This document shows, piece after piece, positions 9,827 to 19,263 of a DNA stretch of 64,000 bases. This stretch comes from Clostridium bornimense (GTDB lineage Bacteria; Bacillota; Clostridia; Clostridiales; Clostridiaceae), in NCBI RefSeq assembly GCF_000577895.1, contig NZ_HG917868.1:2108001-2172000 (forward strand), given 5' to 3'. Position 1 is the first letter of the stretch, and every line of letters begins with the position of its first letter. The notes beneath the pieces are model-generated. The model was not told where the DNA came from. It was given only the letters and a program-made list of their open reading frames with translations, and did no database searches. A program made the position numbers and the translations under genes.

Positions 9827-10750
9827 ATGAAATTTATGGATTTTCATTGTGACACAATATATAAAATTGCAACAAAAGGAGGATCTTTAAAAGAAAATTC
9901 TTATTCTATCGATAGCAAAAAACTTAAAAATTCACTAGGTCAATTTTTTGCAGCTTATATCGATAAAAACACCACCTCTAGACCATTTGAATTTTGTAAT
10001 AATTTAATTGATGTATTTGAATCTACCATTAAAGACTGTGATAATCTTTGTAAAGCAACAAGCTTTAATGAATATTTAAAAAACAAAAGTAATAATAAAA
10101 CCTCAGCATTTCTTTCTATCGAAGGAGGCGAAGCTTTAGAAGGATCTATAGATAAGCTATATCATTTTTTTAATAGAGGTGTTAGATTATTAACTCTAAC
10201 ATGGAACTTTGAAAATGAAATTGGATACCCAAACATTGACTATAAATTCAAAGAAAGACCTTTGAAAAAGTTTGGGCTAGAACTTATTCAAGAAATGGAC
10301 AATCTTAATATGATAATAGATGTTTCTCATCTATCTGATGGTGGCTTTAATTCTGTTATAGAAGAAAGTAAAGGCATTGTCATTGCCTCCCATTCTAACT
10401 GCAGGGCCTTAGTAAATCATCCTAGAAATTTAGAAGACTATATGATTAAAGCTATAGGTGATAGAAATGGAATTGTAGGAATCAACTTCTATAATAAATT
10501 CTTAGGAACTAGTAAAATATCTACTATTGATGATATGGTAAAGCATATTATTCATCTATATAACGTCGGTGGATCTGATATTGTAGCTCTAGGTAGCGAT
10601 TACGATGGTATTGATTGCGATGTTGAAATGAAAAATTTCACCGAAATATATAAACTACATGATAAACTTAGAAAACACTTCAGCGAAGATATCATTGATA
10701 AATTTTTCTATAAGAATGGAGAAAGAATCATTAGATCAATGCACAATTAG
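9827..10750 (+). CDS. membrane-dipeptidase-type peptidase (M19 family)
   Basis: 307 aa, one of the few plus-strand genes. It follows AAAGGAG at good spacing. Zinc-site motifs of renal-dipeptidase-like M19 enzymes are present: MDFHCDT near residues 4-10, LSIEGGEALEG (bridging glutamate), DVSHLSDGG, ASHSNCRAL and ALGSDYDGID. Family members hydrolyse dipeptides, often with a D-residue at the C-terminal side. No signal peptide or transmembrane segment is visible, so it is probably cytosolic. The substrate is unknown. Confidence 0.88.
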   Translation: MKFMDFHCDTIYKIATKGGSLKENSYSIDSKKLKNSLGQFFAAYIDKNTTSRPFEFCNNLIDVFESTIKDCDNLCKATSFNEYLKNKSNNKTSAFLSIEGGEALEGSIDKLYHFFNRGVRLLTLTWNFENEIGYPNIDYKFKERPLKKFGLELIQEMDNLNMIIDVSHLSDGGFNSVIEESKGIVIASHSNCRALVNHPRNLEDYMIKAIGDRNGIVGINFYNKFLGTSKISTIDDMVKHIIHLYNVGGSDIVALGSDYDGIDCDVEMKNFTEIYKLHDKLRKHFSEDIIDKFFYKNGERIIRSMHN

Positions 10751-10758
10751 GCAGTGCA

Positions 10759-10998
10759 CAGGGCACAAGTGAAGTGTTTTCATATTTACTATAGATACAG
10801 AATTTATATTATAATTCGTAACCCAAGCTTCATGAAAGTGCAACTTTCATGAGCTTTCTGTAACGACTTTTATATCAACTGTAATCTAAAAGAGACACAT
10901 AGTCTAACTTATAAACTTGAACTCAACACTTATAATCTAAGAAATTCCACAGGAATTTCATCTATACCTGTGCCTTGTGCCCTCATACTTGTGCCCTG
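10759..10998. repeat. intergenic repeat family member 2 with perfect 12-bp inverted ends
   Basis: About 240 bp in a gap with no gene. The ends are CAGGGCACAAGT (10759-10770) and ACTTGTGCCCTG (10987-10998), exact inverted copies. Inside lie a 21-base hairpin (10831-10851, arms CATGAAAGT and ACTTTCATG), a module with ATAATCTAAGAAATTCC, a second hairpin of GAAATTCC and GGAATTTC, then CCTGTGCCTTGTGCCCTC. Closely related interiors occur at 51640 and 55446. There is no coding potential. Confidence 0.85.
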
Positions 10999-11018
10999 TT
11001 TATTATTCCCTATAAAAT

Positions 11019-11050
11019 AAAAGAACTCCTACCATATCAGAAGTCCTTTT
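11019..11050 (-). terminator. rho-independent terminator after spoIVA
   Basis: In the minus direction AAAAGGACTTCT pairs, with two G-U pairs, with AGGAGTTCTTTT, then ATTTTAT. It lies 28 bp beyond the spoIVA stop and 20 bp before the repeat element ending at 10998. Confidence 0.75.
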
Positions 11051-11077
11051 ACTGCTTTATATTGCTTTTTTCTATTA

Positions 11078-12556
11078 CTATAACAAAATACAAATTAAAT
11101 CTGCATTTCCCTCATTTATAACTTTTTCCAATGCTCTTTGAATTTTATGCTGAACATCTTCTGGCATTTTATATAATTTATTTTGTAATCCTTCTTTAAC
11201 TAAAACTTCCAAAGATTTACCAAAAATCTTACTTTCCCATATTCTACTCATATCCCCTTCAAATTGTTCTAAAAGAGATTGAATTACTTCTTCTGATTCT
11301 TTCTCTGTACCAATTATCGGAGAAATTTCTGTCTCTATATCAGCACGAATAAAATGGAATGATGGAGCACTAGCCTTTAATTTTACAGCATAACCGCTAC
11401 CTCTCTTTACCTTCTCTGGTATTTCAAATTTCATTTCTGTAAGTTGTGGTGCCACAAGACCATATCCTGTTTCCTTCACATCTTCTAACGCTTTTTGTAT
11501 TTTATCATACTCTACTTTAGCTTGATGAAAATCATTCAGTATACTTAAAAGTTTACTTTCACAATTTACTTCACAACCACAAGATTCACTTAAAACTTTA
11601 TAAAAAGTATCCTTACCGGGAACAAATGTAACCTTTGCTGTTCCATCTCCCATATTCATTTCGTCTATATAAGTATCCTCTAGAAAATCAACATCTTTGT
11701 AACAATCAATGGTTTTCCTAATATCTCTAACCTTAAAGATATTTTTACTCATATCTTTTACTATGTTCATGATATTAACTTTTAACCAATGATTTATATT
11801 AAGATTTTCTATCCACTCTGGCATATCAATGTTGATCTCTTTAACTGGAAATTCTTTAAGTATCCTTTGAAAAATTGCAGTTATATCTTCTTGCTTCATA
11901 TTTATTACATCCATAATTATAACTGGTACATCATACTTTTCTTCCAAAGATTTACGAAGTTCCACAGTTTCCGGTTCATATGCTCTTGAAGAATTCAACA
12001 CTATTATAAAAGGTTTATTAATAGATTTTAACTCATTAACTACCCTTTCTTCTGCATCTTCATATTCTTCTCTACTTATATCAGTAATTGAACCATCTGT
12101 AGTAATTAATAATCCTATTGTAGAATGATCATTTATTACCTTTTTTGTACCAATTTCCGCTGCTTCTTCAAAAGGTATCTCATAATCAAACCAAGGAGTA
12201 TTAACCATTTTTTGTTTTTCCCCTTCACTATATCCTAAAGCACCCTTTACAATATAGCCAACGCAATCTACCATTCTAACCTTAAAATTTACCCCATCCC
12301 CGATACTCATGCTAACAGCTTCATTGGGTACGAACTTAGGTTCCATTGTATGGATAGACTTCCCTGATCCACTTTGTGGTAATTCATCCTTTGCTCTCTC
12401 TTTTTTAAATGCATTTTCAATATTAGGAATAACCATAAGATCCATGAATCTTTTTATAAATGAAGATTTACCAGTTCTAACAGGACCTACCACACCTACA
12501 TATATATCGCCTTGAGTTCGTTCTGCTATATCTTTGTATATATCGAAATTCTCCAT
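11078..12556 (-). CDS. spoIVA: stage IV sporulation protein A (SpoIVA), spore coat basement-layer ATPase
   Basis: 492 aa from ATG 12556, the same length as Bacillus SpoIVA. That start has TTAGGAGGG upstream; the frame extends to 12631 but that part reads non-coding DNA. The product begins MENFDIYKDIAERTQGDIYVG and has Walker A GPVRTGKS (24-31). SpoIVA polymerises on the forespore outer surface, using ATP, and anchors the coat. It would be made in the mother cell under SigE. A CATATATA sequence about 60 bp upstream resembles a SigE -10, but this is weak. Confidence 0.96.
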   Translation of the reverse strand: MENFDIYKDIAERTQGDIYVGVVGPVRTGKSSFIKRFMDLMVIPNIENAFKKERAKDELPQSGSGKSIHTMEPKFVPNEAVSMSIGDGVNFKVRMVDCVGYIVKGALGYSEGEKQKMVNTPWFDYEIPFEEAAEIGTKKVINDHSTIGLLITTDGSITDISREEYEDAEERVVNELKSINKPFIIVLNSSRAYEPETVELRKSLEEKYDVPVIIMDVINMKQEDITAIFQRILKEFPVKEINIDMPEWIENLNINHWLKVNIMNIVKDMSKNIFKVRDIRKTIDCYKDVDFLEDTYIDEMNMGDGTAKVTFVPGKDTFYKVLSESCGCEVNCESKLLSILNDFHQAKVEYDKIQKALEDVKETGYGLVAPQLTEMKFEIPEKVKRGSGYAVKLKASAPSFHFIRADIETEISPIIGTEKESEEVIQSLLEQFEGDMSRIWESKIFGKSLEVLVKEGLQNKLYKMPEDVQHKIQRALEKVINEGNADLICILL

Positions 12557-12659
12557 ATTTTCCCTCCTAACGGTGGTTTTATATTTTATTAACAATATAT
12601 ATGTATTAAGATAAAGAAAATTATATGCCAATTATTTTAGAAATCAGTGCACAAGTATG

Positions 12660-12916
12660 CAGTGCACAGTACACAGTTTTGGATAAAATTCCCACGGAAT
12701 TTTTTAGATTGTATGTATATTGTTTAATTTTATAATTTAATCTTTAATCCATATTAAAATTAAATTTTATAAAGCTATCGTATTAACAAATGAAATTTCA
12801 TGAGCAATAGTTCCTTTTATCATAGCACAGGTTAGAAGATACAAGTAAGCTACATAGTTTAACTTATAATATTCAACTTAGCACTTAAGATTTCAGATAC
12901 TGTGAACTATGCACTG
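12660..12916. repeat. intergenic repeat family member 3 (CAGTGCAC-ended)
   Basis: About 257 bp. The left end CAGTGCACAGTACACAGT (12660-12677) is an imperfect inverted copy of the right end at 12899-12916. A partial extra word, CAGTGCACAAGTATG, precedes it at 12645. The interior has a hairpin of AAAATTCC and GGAATTTT near 12690-12710 and, at 12782-12840, TTAACAAATGAAATTTCATG followed by AGCAATAGTTCCTTTTATCA, a module shared with the copy at 63912. The right end abuts the T-tract of the gpsA terminator. Confidence 0.82.
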
Positions 12917-12921
12917 AAAAA

Positions 12922-12947
12922 AAAGGTTGCCTTTAAGCAACCTTTTT
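12922..12947 (-). terminator. rho-independent terminator after gpsA
   Basis: AAAGGTTGC and GCAACCTTT form the stem around CTTTAA, with a run of T on the minus strand and A on the plus side, so it could act in both directions. It touches the gpsA stop at 12948. On the minus strand the T-tract runs straight into the repeat ending at 12916. Confidence 0.88.
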
Positions 12948-13937
12948 TTACTCTGATTTATTTTCTCTAGACATCAAGTCATACACTGCCTTATTAATAT
13001 CTTTTCCTTCAAAAAGTGTAGCGTATAGATTTTCTGTAATTGGTAAGGATAATCCATATTTTTGTCCTAAATGATAGAAAGCTTTTGTAGCTTTTACACC
13101 TTCCACCACCATTCCCACTTCCTTACAAGCTTCATCTACATTTACACCTTTTCCTATAAGTATTCCTGCTCTTCTATTTCTTGAATGCATTGATGTGCAA
13201 GTAACAATTAAGTCTCCCATACCTGTTAATCCATAAAAAGTTTGATCTTTTCCACCTAGAACTTCTCCAACTTTTATCATCTCATTCATAGATCTTGTCA
13301 TTATAGCAGCTTTAGTATTATCACCAAACCCTAAACCATCAGAAATACCACAACCAAGAGCAATTATATTTTTAAAAGCTCCTCCTATTTCTATACCAAC
13401 TAAATCATCATTTGTATAACTTCTTATTCTTGGTGTAGTTAATATATCTTGTATTTCCTTAGATACTGTTGTATCAAGGGATGAAACTACAAAAGTTGTA
13501 GGTAAATCTTGTGCTATTTCTTCTGCATGAGAAGGTCCTGATATAATAGCAACCTTATTATCAGTAAGCTCTTCTGAAATTACCTCTGAAAGTCTCTTAA
13601 AAGTATTATCTTCTATTCCTTTCGCCATATTTATAATAACTTGATCACTACTTAAATAAGGCTTAATATTCTTACAAACACTTCTTATTACATGTGAAGG
13701 AACTGATAAAAATATGTATTTTGAATCTCTTAATGCTTCTACTAAGTTATTATAAGCAATTACATTAAAAGGTATCATGACTTTCGGTAAATATTTAATA
13801 TTTTCCCTTTTCACATTTATATCTTCTATATTTTTTTCATCTATATCCCAAATTTTTATTGTGTGCCCATTTTTAGCTAGATGCACTCCAAGAGCAGTGC
13901 CAAAGCTTCCTCCACCTATAAAGGTTAAAACAGCCAT
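12948..13937 (-). CDS. gpsA: NAD(P)H-dependent glycerol-3-phosphate dehydrogenase
   Basis: 329 aa, full length. It reduces dihydroxyacetone phosphate to sn-glycerol-3-phosphate for phospholipid synthesis. The nucleotide-binding loop is GGGSFGTALG (8-17). The substrate domain has the catalytic lysine in GGAFKNIIALGCGISDGLGFG and the conserved GLTGMGDLIVTCTS. It follows der with 1 bp between the frames, as in the Bacillus der-gpsA pair. Confidence 0.96.
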   Translation of the reverse strand: MAVLTFIGGGSFGTALGVHLAKNGHTIKIWDIDEKNIEDINVKRENIKYLPKVMIPFNVIAYNNLVEALRDSKYIFLSVPSHVIRSVCKNIKPYLSSDQVIINMAKGIEDNTFKRLSEVISEELTDNKVAIISGPSHAEEIAQDLPTTFVVSSLDTTVSKEIQDILTTPRIRSYTNDDLVGIEIGGAFKNIIALGCGISDGLGFGDNTKAAIMTRSMNEMIKVGEVLGGKDQTFYGLTGMGDLIVTCTSMHSRNRRAGILIGKGVNVDEACKEVGMVVEGVKATKAFYHLGQKYGLSLPITENLYATLFEGKDINKAVYDLMSRENKSE

Positions 13938-13938
13938 A

Positions 13939-15249
13939 TTATTCCTTCCTTTCCCTAAAGATCATTTTTATTCCTGTCCCCTTAAAATCAAAATTCTCTC
14001 TCAATTGATTTTCAAGATATCTTTGGTATGAATAATGTAATGCACTTGGATCATTAACAAAGAATACAAATGTTGGCGGCTTTGTAGCTACTTGAGTTAC
14101 ATAGTATATCTTCATCTTCCTTCCATGTGTTAATGGCGACTCTTGTCTTAACACTGCATTTGCTATTACATCATTTAATACCCCAGTAGATACCCTTTTA
14201 TTGTAATTATCATACACACTCTTTGCTAATTCAAGTACTTTTTGTGTTCTTTGACCAGTTTTAGCTGAAATAAATAAAAATGGTGCATAAGATAAAAATG
14301 ATAATTTCGTTCTTAAATCATCTGTATAGTTTTTCATTGTCTTATCATCTTTTTCAATAAGATCCCACTTATTCACTATTACAATTATACCTTTATCTAA
14401 TTCATGAGCATAGCCTACAATCTTTTCGTCTTGCTCTGCTACCCCTTCTGTTGCATCAATCATTAATATACATATATCTGCTCTTTCTATCGCTGCTAGT
14501 GTTCTTACAACAGAATATCTTTCTATCTCTTCTTTTATTTTGCTCTTTCTTCTAAGTCCAGCTGTATCTATTAATGTAAACTTTCCGAACTCATTTTCTA
14601 TTGGTGAGTCAATAGCATCTCTAGTAGTACCTGGTATATTGGAAACAATATTTCTTTCTTCTCCTAAAATTTTATTTATAAGAGAAGACTTTCCTACATT
14701 AGGTCTTCCTATCATAGCTATTTTAATATTCTCTTCTTCTTCTTCAGTCTCTTCATCTTCTGGGAAATTAGCAACAACTTCATCAAGCATATCACCAAGT
14801 CCAAGACCTTGTGCTGCAGAAATTGCTATAGGATCCCCAATACCTAAATTATAGAATTCATATTTATTTTCTTCTTCTATAATTCTGTCTACCTTATTAA
14901 CTACTAAAACTATAGATTTATTACTTTTTCTAAGCATTTGAGCAACTTCTCTATCTGTATCTGTAAGACCTGTTTTTCCATCAACTAAAAACATAATTAC
15001 ATCTGCAGTTTCAATTGCCATTTGTGCTTGTCTTCTCATCTGTGCAAGAATTATATCATCACTTTGTGGTTCTATTCCACCAGTATCTATAATAGTAAAT
15101 TCTTTCCCTAACCATTCTGTTTTTGCATATATTCTGTCTCTTGTAACTCCTGGTCTGTCCTCAACGATAGCTATTCTCTTACCAGCTAATTTATTAAATA
15201 AAGTAGATTTTCCTACATTAGGACGTCCTACGATTGCAACTATAGCCAT
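13939..15249 (-). CDS. der: ribosome biogenesis GTPase Der (EngA)
   Basis: 436 aa. The family's diagnostic double GTPase is clear: GRPNVGKST near residue 8 with DTGG, and GRPNVGKSS near residue 180 with [10 protein letters not shown]. The C-terminal KH-like domain ends with [12 protein letters not shown]. Der binds the 50S subunit during assembly and is normally essential. It lies between the radical-SAM gene (2 bp) and gpsA, so the three probably form one transcript. Confidence 0.97.
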   Translation of the reverse strand: MAIVAIVGRPNVGKSTLFNKLAGKRIAIVEDRPGVTRDRIYAKTEWLGKEFTIIDTGGIEPQSDDIILAQMRRQAQMAIETADVIMFLVDGKTGLTDTDREVAQMLRKSNKSIVLVVNKVDRIIEEENKYEFYNLGIGDPIAISAAQGLGLGDMLDEVVANFPEDEETEEEEENIKIAMIGRPNVGKSSLINKILGEERNIVSNIPGTTRDAIDSPIENEFGKFTLIDTAGLRRKSKIKEEIERYSVVRTLAAIERADICILMIDATEGVAEQDEKIVGYAHELDKGIIVIVNKWDLIEKDDKTMKNYTDDLRTKLSFLSYAPFLFISAKTGQRTQKVLELAKSVYDNYNKRVSTGVLNDVIANAVLRQESPLTHGRKMKIYYVTQVATKPPTFVFFVNDPSALHYSYQRYLENQLRENFDFKGTGIKMIFRERKE

Positions 15250-15251
15250 TT

Positions 15252-16586
15252 TTATTCCTCCTCATGACAATATTTGTTTATAGTATCTATTAAATCTTCA
15301 CCTGTGAAATCAACGATCACTACATTTGTGTCCAATGTTTCTTTTAAATCATCTAATGTAGTATTATCTAACATTATTTTTTCTGATTCGTCTCCTGGCT
15401 CATATCCTTTTCTAAACATAGAACTACACAATAGTATTATACCATTATCTCTATTTCTTAGACTACTAATTAAATCCTCACCAACGATAAGCCCGGTAAC
15501 GGTTATTTTCTCTCCATAAAACTTGTTAATAACCTTTATAACTTCAATCTTAATGTTAGGATTCCTATCCATAATTTTTTCTGCACCTTTTTTTATTTCT
15601 TCATATGCAGAAACTCCTGTTGGTATTGTAAACTTCCCTATGCCTTTCCCATTTAACTTATGTATATCATTATCTATGGCATCTCTGAAGGTTCTTATCA
15701 TACCAATTCCATCTTCGATTTGATCGAAATCTCCATAAAATTCTGTTTCAGGTATTTCTCTACCTGCTACAACATAAAATTCATCTGATAGTCTTACAAA
15801 AGGCTCTCCAATTTCTTTATAATACTTATCTTGTAGCCTTTTTACTAAATCTAATTCTTTATTTGCTTTCTCAGCATCATAAGTCTCTACCTGTTTAAGA
15901 CCTTCTCTAAATTTTGTAACACCTATCGGTACTACTGCAACATTGTTTATATGAGGATATAACTTATATAAGTCTTCTATTGTATTAATTAACTCCACTC
16001 CGTTATTATATCCCGGAACAGCTACTATTTGAGCATTCATATCAATACCAGCTTCTGCTAACCTTTGCATTCTTGGATAAACATTATCTGCAAATCTATT
16101 ATTAAGCATTTTTTTCCTTAGCTCACCATTAGTAGTATGAACTGATATATTTATAGGACTTATTCTATATTTTATAATCCTATCTATATCTTCTTCCTTC
16201 ATATTAGTCATAGTTATAAAATTACCTTGAAGAAACGAAAGTCTACTATCATCATCTTTAAAATATAGAGTCTCTCTCATACCCTTAGGATTTTGATCAA
16301 TGAAACAAAATATACATTTATTATGACATCTCATAGGTTTATCTAGAATTCCTTCAGAAAATTCTAATCCTATATCTTCACCATATTCTTTTTCTATTTC
16401 AATTTCCCATATTTCTCCGTCTTCTTTTTCTATTTCTAATACTACTTCTTCATCTACAATTAGATATTTATAGTCAACTATATCTTTAACATCACTTTCA
16501 TTAATAGAAAGTAATTTATCCCCTTGTTCTATTCCAACCTCTTCAGCAATGCTACCATCAAGTACCTTAGAAATTAAATTTCTCAT
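15252..16586 (-). CDS. PDZ and radical-SAM domain protein (DUF512 / TIGR03279-type)
   Basis: 444 aa from ATG 16586, supported by GGAGGTAAGGTA; an upstream start at 16646 is less likely. Residues 1-70 are PDZ-like ([21 protein letters not shown]). An iron-sulfur motif CxxxCxxC follows at C87, C91 and C94, within [20 protein letters not shown]-terminal DUF512 region contains [11 protein letters not shown]. The family is conserved in clostridia next to der, but I know of no established reaction. Context suggests a link to ribosome or envelope functions, which is inference. Confidence 0.88.
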   Translation of the reverse strand: MRNLISKVLDGSIAEEVGIEQGDKLLSINESDVKDIVDYKYLIVDEEVVLEIEKEDGEIWEIEIEKEYGEDIGLEFSEGILDKPMRCHNKCIFCFIDQNPKGMRETLYFKDDDSRLSFLQGNFITMTNMKEEDIDRIIKYRISPINISVHTTNGELRKKMLNNRFADNVYPRMQRLAEAGIDMNAQIVAVPGYNNGVELINTIEDLYKLYPHINNVAVVPIGVTKFREGLKQVETYDAEKANKELDLVKRLQDKYYKEIGEPFVRLSDEFYVVAGREIPETEFYGDFDQIEDGIGMIRTFRDAIDNDIHKLNGKGIGKFTIPTGVSAYEEIKKGAEKIMDRNPNIKIEVIKVINKFYGEKITVTGLIVGEDLISSLRNRDNGIILLCSSMFRKGYEPGDESEKIMLDNTTLDDLKETLDTNVVIVDFTGEDLIDTINKYCHEEE

Positions 16587-16719
16587 TACCTTACCTCCAT
16601 AGGTTTTCTTAATAGTATATCCATAATTATATACTATTAACATCATGTAATCTTACCATTTTACTATAATTTTAGTCAAGAAAAAAGGGAATATCCCACA
16701 CTAAATTTATGTTTACATA

Positions 16720-16807
16720 GCACAGAAATAAGGCACAGGTATCATGGCACAGGGCACAAGTATAGATGAAATCTTCACTATTCACCATTCCCTCTTACTT
16801 ATTCACT
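16720..16807. repeat. intergenic repeat family member 4 (partial, reversed)
   Basis: About 90 bp reading GCACAGAAATAAGGCACAGG, then ATCATGGCACAGGGCACAAG and TATAGATGAAAT. This is the reverse complement of the family's common 3' end, which reads ATTTCATCTATACCTGTGCC elsewhere. TTCACCATTC and ATTCACT words close it. The insertion sequence begins 31 bp further on. In the minus direction it lies just after the reconstructed phoU terminator T-tract. Confidence 0.65.
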
Positions 16808-16907
16808 CAAAAAAGAAACTGAAACACAAACTTCATTGTGATATGCTCCCCTTATGGTAGACACATAAAATAATTAAAATGTCTATCATGAGAGGGAGTA
16901 TTTTTTT

Positions 16908-17588
16908 ATGTGTAAAAAACGTAATTTTAGTGCTGAAGAAAAAGTTAAATATGTTGAGGAATATCTAAAAAGTAAAAATAGTATGAGTCATTTTTCATCT
17001 ATGCTGGGGATTGCCTTAGAATCTTTTCGTCAATGGATTCGTAACTACAATAGTATAGGCGCGGAAGCCTTTACGATGGAAGGATATAAGGGCTATTCTA
17101 AAGAATTGAAATTACAAGCAGTAGAAGCTTATTTGTCAAATTTATATTCTCAAGATGAAATTTGTGCAAAATATAAAATACGTTCAAAAACGCAACTACA
17201 AAGATGGATTTCAATATATAATAGTCATAATAAACTAAAATCTTCTGGAGTTGGAGGGACAGCAATTATGACTAAAGGTAGAACTACAACTTATAATGAA
17301 CGTATTGAGATTGTAAAGTATTATATAGAAAATGATAAAAATTACGCTAAAACAGCAGAAAAATTTCAAATATCATATCAACAAATATATAGTTGGATTA
17401 AGAAATATGAAACCAATGGCATTGAAGCACTATTAGATAAACGTGGAAAGCGAAAGCTTGCCGATGAAATGTCTGAAATAGAAAAGTTAAAAGCGAAAAA
17501 CAAATTACTTGAAGCCGAAAATCGTAGACAACAGATGGAGATAGAATTCTTAAAAAAGTTAGACGAAATAGAAAGGAGGCGATTTTAA
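16908..17588 (+). CDS. IS3-family transposase OrfA (helix-turn-helix protein)
   Basis: 226 aa, preceded by GAGAGGGAG. It carries repeated helix-turn-helix segments, for example SMLGIALESFRQWIRNY and FQISYQQIYSWIKKYETNG, and ends in a coiled coil (KLKAKNKLLEAENRRQQME) of the leucine-zipper type used for multimerisation. It should bind the terminal repeats. The last codons overlap the frameshift site used to make the OrfAB transposase. More than two helix-turn-helix units probably explain its length. Confidence 0.9.
   Translation: MCKKRNFSAEEKVKYVEEYLKSKNSMSHFSSMLGIALESFRQWIRNYNSIGAEAFTMEGYKGYSKELKLQAVEAYLSNLYSQDEICAKYKIRSKTQLQRWISIYNSHNKLKSSGVGGTAIMTKGRTTTYNERIEIVKYYIENDKNYAKTAEKFQISYQQIYSWIKKYETNGIEALLDKRGKRKLADEMSEIEKLKAKNKLLEAENRRQQMEIEFLKKLDEIERRRF
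17552..17558 (+). other. -1 programmed frameshift site A AAA AAG
   Basis: In the OrfA frame the codons are TTA AAA AAG, giving the canonical slippery heptamer A AAA AAG used by IS3 elements. Shifting back one base leads into an open frame that runs through VRRNRKEAILSKTKNEFIYL to OrfB with no stop. A purine-rich GAAAGGAGG about 13 nt downstream may modulate the shift. Confidence 0.8.
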
Positions 17589-17629
17589 GTAAAACAAAAA
17601 ATGAATTTATCTATTTAGCAATACAAGAG

Positions 17630-18478
17630 TTGCATAAGCAAAAATCTTTTTCTATTAAAGAATTATGTGAAATAGCCGGTATTGCACGCTCCGCATATTA
17701 TAAATGGACGAATCGCAAAGTAAGTATGAATGAAAAATTTAATGAGGTGTTATTATCACTTATACAAGAATCATATGAAGAAATAAACGGAATATTAGGA
17801 TATAGACAAATGACTATAAAATTAAATCGTGAAAATGATTTTCATGTAAATCCAAAGAGAATTTATAGGCTTATGTGTATTCTTAATCTAAAGTCAGTAT
17901 GTCGTAGAAAACGAAAAACTTATAAAAAATCTACACCTGAAACTGTAGCTGATAATATTCTAAATAGAGATTTCTATGCAGATAAATTTGGTGAAAAGTG
18001 GCTCACAGATGTAACGGAAATGAAGTATGGTATTGGAAAGAAAGCATATTTAAGTGCAATTCTAGATCTTTCTGATAAGAGTATTGTCTCTTTTGTAATT
18101 GGGCATTCAAATAATAATAATCTAGTGTTTCAAACATTTGATATTGCCCGTAGGGAGTATCCGCAGGCTACGCCTATTTTTCATAGTGATCGTGGTTTTC
18201 AGTATACTTCAAAAACATTTAAGAAAAAGCTTGAAGAAGCTAATATGATTCAAAGTATGTCACGAGTATCACGTTGTATTGATAATGGTCCAATGGAAGC
18301 ATTTTGGGGTATGTTAAAATCAGAAATGTATTATTTAAAGAAATTTAATTCATATGAAGAATTAGAAGCAGCAATTATAGAGTACATAGATTATTACAAT
18401 AATCGTAGATATCAAAAACGTCTCAACTCTATGACTCCGTTAGAATATAGGGAGTATTTATTAAAATCTGTAGCATAA
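17630..18478 (+). CDS. IS3-family transposase OrfB (DDE integrase domain)
   Basis: 282 aa from a TTG codon. The true product is probably an OrfAB fusion entering this frame near 17559 by the -1 shift. An HTH_21-like segment (IQESYEEINGILGYRQM) precedes the rve integrase fold. DDE residues lie in WLTDVTEMKYG (first D), FHSDRGFQYTS (second D) and the final block DNGPMEAFWGMLKSEMYY (E). The C-terminal YNNRRYQKRLNSMTPLEY is typical of IS3 OrfB. It is intact. Confidence 0.93.
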   Translation: MHKQKSFSIKELCEIAGIARSAYYKWTNRKVSMNEKFNEVLLSLIQESYEEINGILGYRQMTIKLNRENDFHVNPKRIYRLMCILNLKSVCRRKRKTYKKSTPETVADNILNRDFYADKFGEKWLTDVTEMKYGIGKKAYLSAILDLSDKSIVSFVIGHSNNNNLVFQTFDIARREYPQATPIFHSDRGFQYTSKTFKKKLEEANMIQSMSRVSRCIDNGPMEAFWGMLKSEMYYLKKFNSYEELEAAIIEYIDYYNNRRYQKRLNSMTPLEYREYLLKSVA

Positions 18479-18479
18479 A

Positions 18480-18511
18480 ATATAGCTAACCACAAAAGTG
18501 ATTAGCTATAT
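18480..18511 (+). terminator. hairpin after OrfB inside the insertion sequence
   Basis: ATATAGCTAA and TTAGCTATAT form a perfect 10-bp stem two bases after the OrfB stop, followed by TAAATATTTTTATT. It probably ends the transposase transcript and may also stop transcription entering from phoU on the other strand. Confidence 0.65.
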
Positions 18512-18589
18512 TAAATATTTTTATTATTTCACCTGTCTACTTGACAGGGAGCAGTTCATTGTGCTTCAGCCCCAAAATCTTAAAATTTA

Positions 18590-19246
18590 TTATTCGTTTA
18601 AATCTTCAATTTTACCTGTAATGAGATATATTGTAGATTCACAAATATTTGTACATCTGTCCCCTAATCTCTCCAAATACTTGCATACAAATAGAAATTG
18701 AGAATGCTCATTTATAAAAGATTTATCTTTATCCATAGCAGCAAATATATCTTTAAATACCTTTTTATAAATATCATCTACTTGATTATCTTTATTCGCT
18801 ATTTCATAACACTTATCTAAATTTTTATCTATATATGCATCTAAACATCCTTTTATCATTTCAATTACTATAGATGTCATATTAACAAGATCAGGCATAA
18901 TTTCAATTTCATTATCTGCACTAATTCTTTTAGTTATCTTTGCGATATCAACAGCATGATCTCCCATTCTTTCTAAATCTGTTGCTATCTTAATACCTGA
19001 AAATACATCTCTAAGATCACTCGCTAACGGATGCTCCATAGCAATTAAACTTATACACATATTTTCTATCTCTTTTTGCATATCATCAACTTTATCATCT
19101 TCTTTTACAACTTGTTTAGCTAACTCTATATCTCTTTTTTCTAAAGATTCTATTGAAGTTCTAAGTTGTTTTTCTACCTTGCTTCCCATTCTTAACAATG
19201 CATTATGCATATTGTGTAAACTTTTATCAAATGCTTTTCTTGACAT
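18590..19246 (-). CDS. phoU: phosphate-specific transport accessory protein PhoU
   Basis: 218 aa made of two PhoU repeats, each a three-helix bundle with an E/DxxxD metal motif. ERMGDHAVDIAKI is in the first repeat and ERLGDRCTNICEST in the second. PhoU links the PstSCAB transporter to PhoR and represses the Pho response when phosphate is plentiful. It ends the pst operon, 17 bp after pstB. The insertion sequence sits only 31 bp past its stop. Confidence 0.95.
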   Translation of the reverse strand: MSRKAFDKSLHNMHNALLRMGSKVEKQLRTSIESLEKRDIELAKQVVKEDDKVDDMQKEIENMCISLIAMEHPLASDLRDVFSGIKIATDLERMGDHAVDIAKITKRISADNEIEIMPDLVNMTSIVIEMIKGCLDAYIDKNLDKCYEIANKDNQVDDIYKKVFKDIFAAMDKDKSFINEHSQFLFVCKYLERLGDRCTNICESTIYLITGKIEDLNE

Positions 19247-19263
19247 ATTACCACTCCCTATTT

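Larger units (their letters stand above)
16839..18558 (+). mobile_element. complete IS3-family insertion sequence (1720 bp)
   Basis: The ends are TG...CA. The left end begins TGATATGCTCCC and the inverted right end begins TGAACTGCTCCC. The two stay similar over about 40 bp: TGCTCCC, GTAGACA and AAATAAT are shared. A 3-bp target duplication, TTG, flanks it (16836-16838 and 18559-18561), typical of IS3. It encodes OrfA and OrfB with a -1 frameshift. At about 1.7 kb it is longer than many IS3 elements because OrfA is 226 aa. No stop or frame damage is visible, so it may be active. Confidence 0.92.

Noticed and set aside
12557-12631. Upstream extension of spoIVA
   Set aside because: A strong AGGAGG precedes ATG 12556 and the resulting length equals that of Bacillus SpoIVA.
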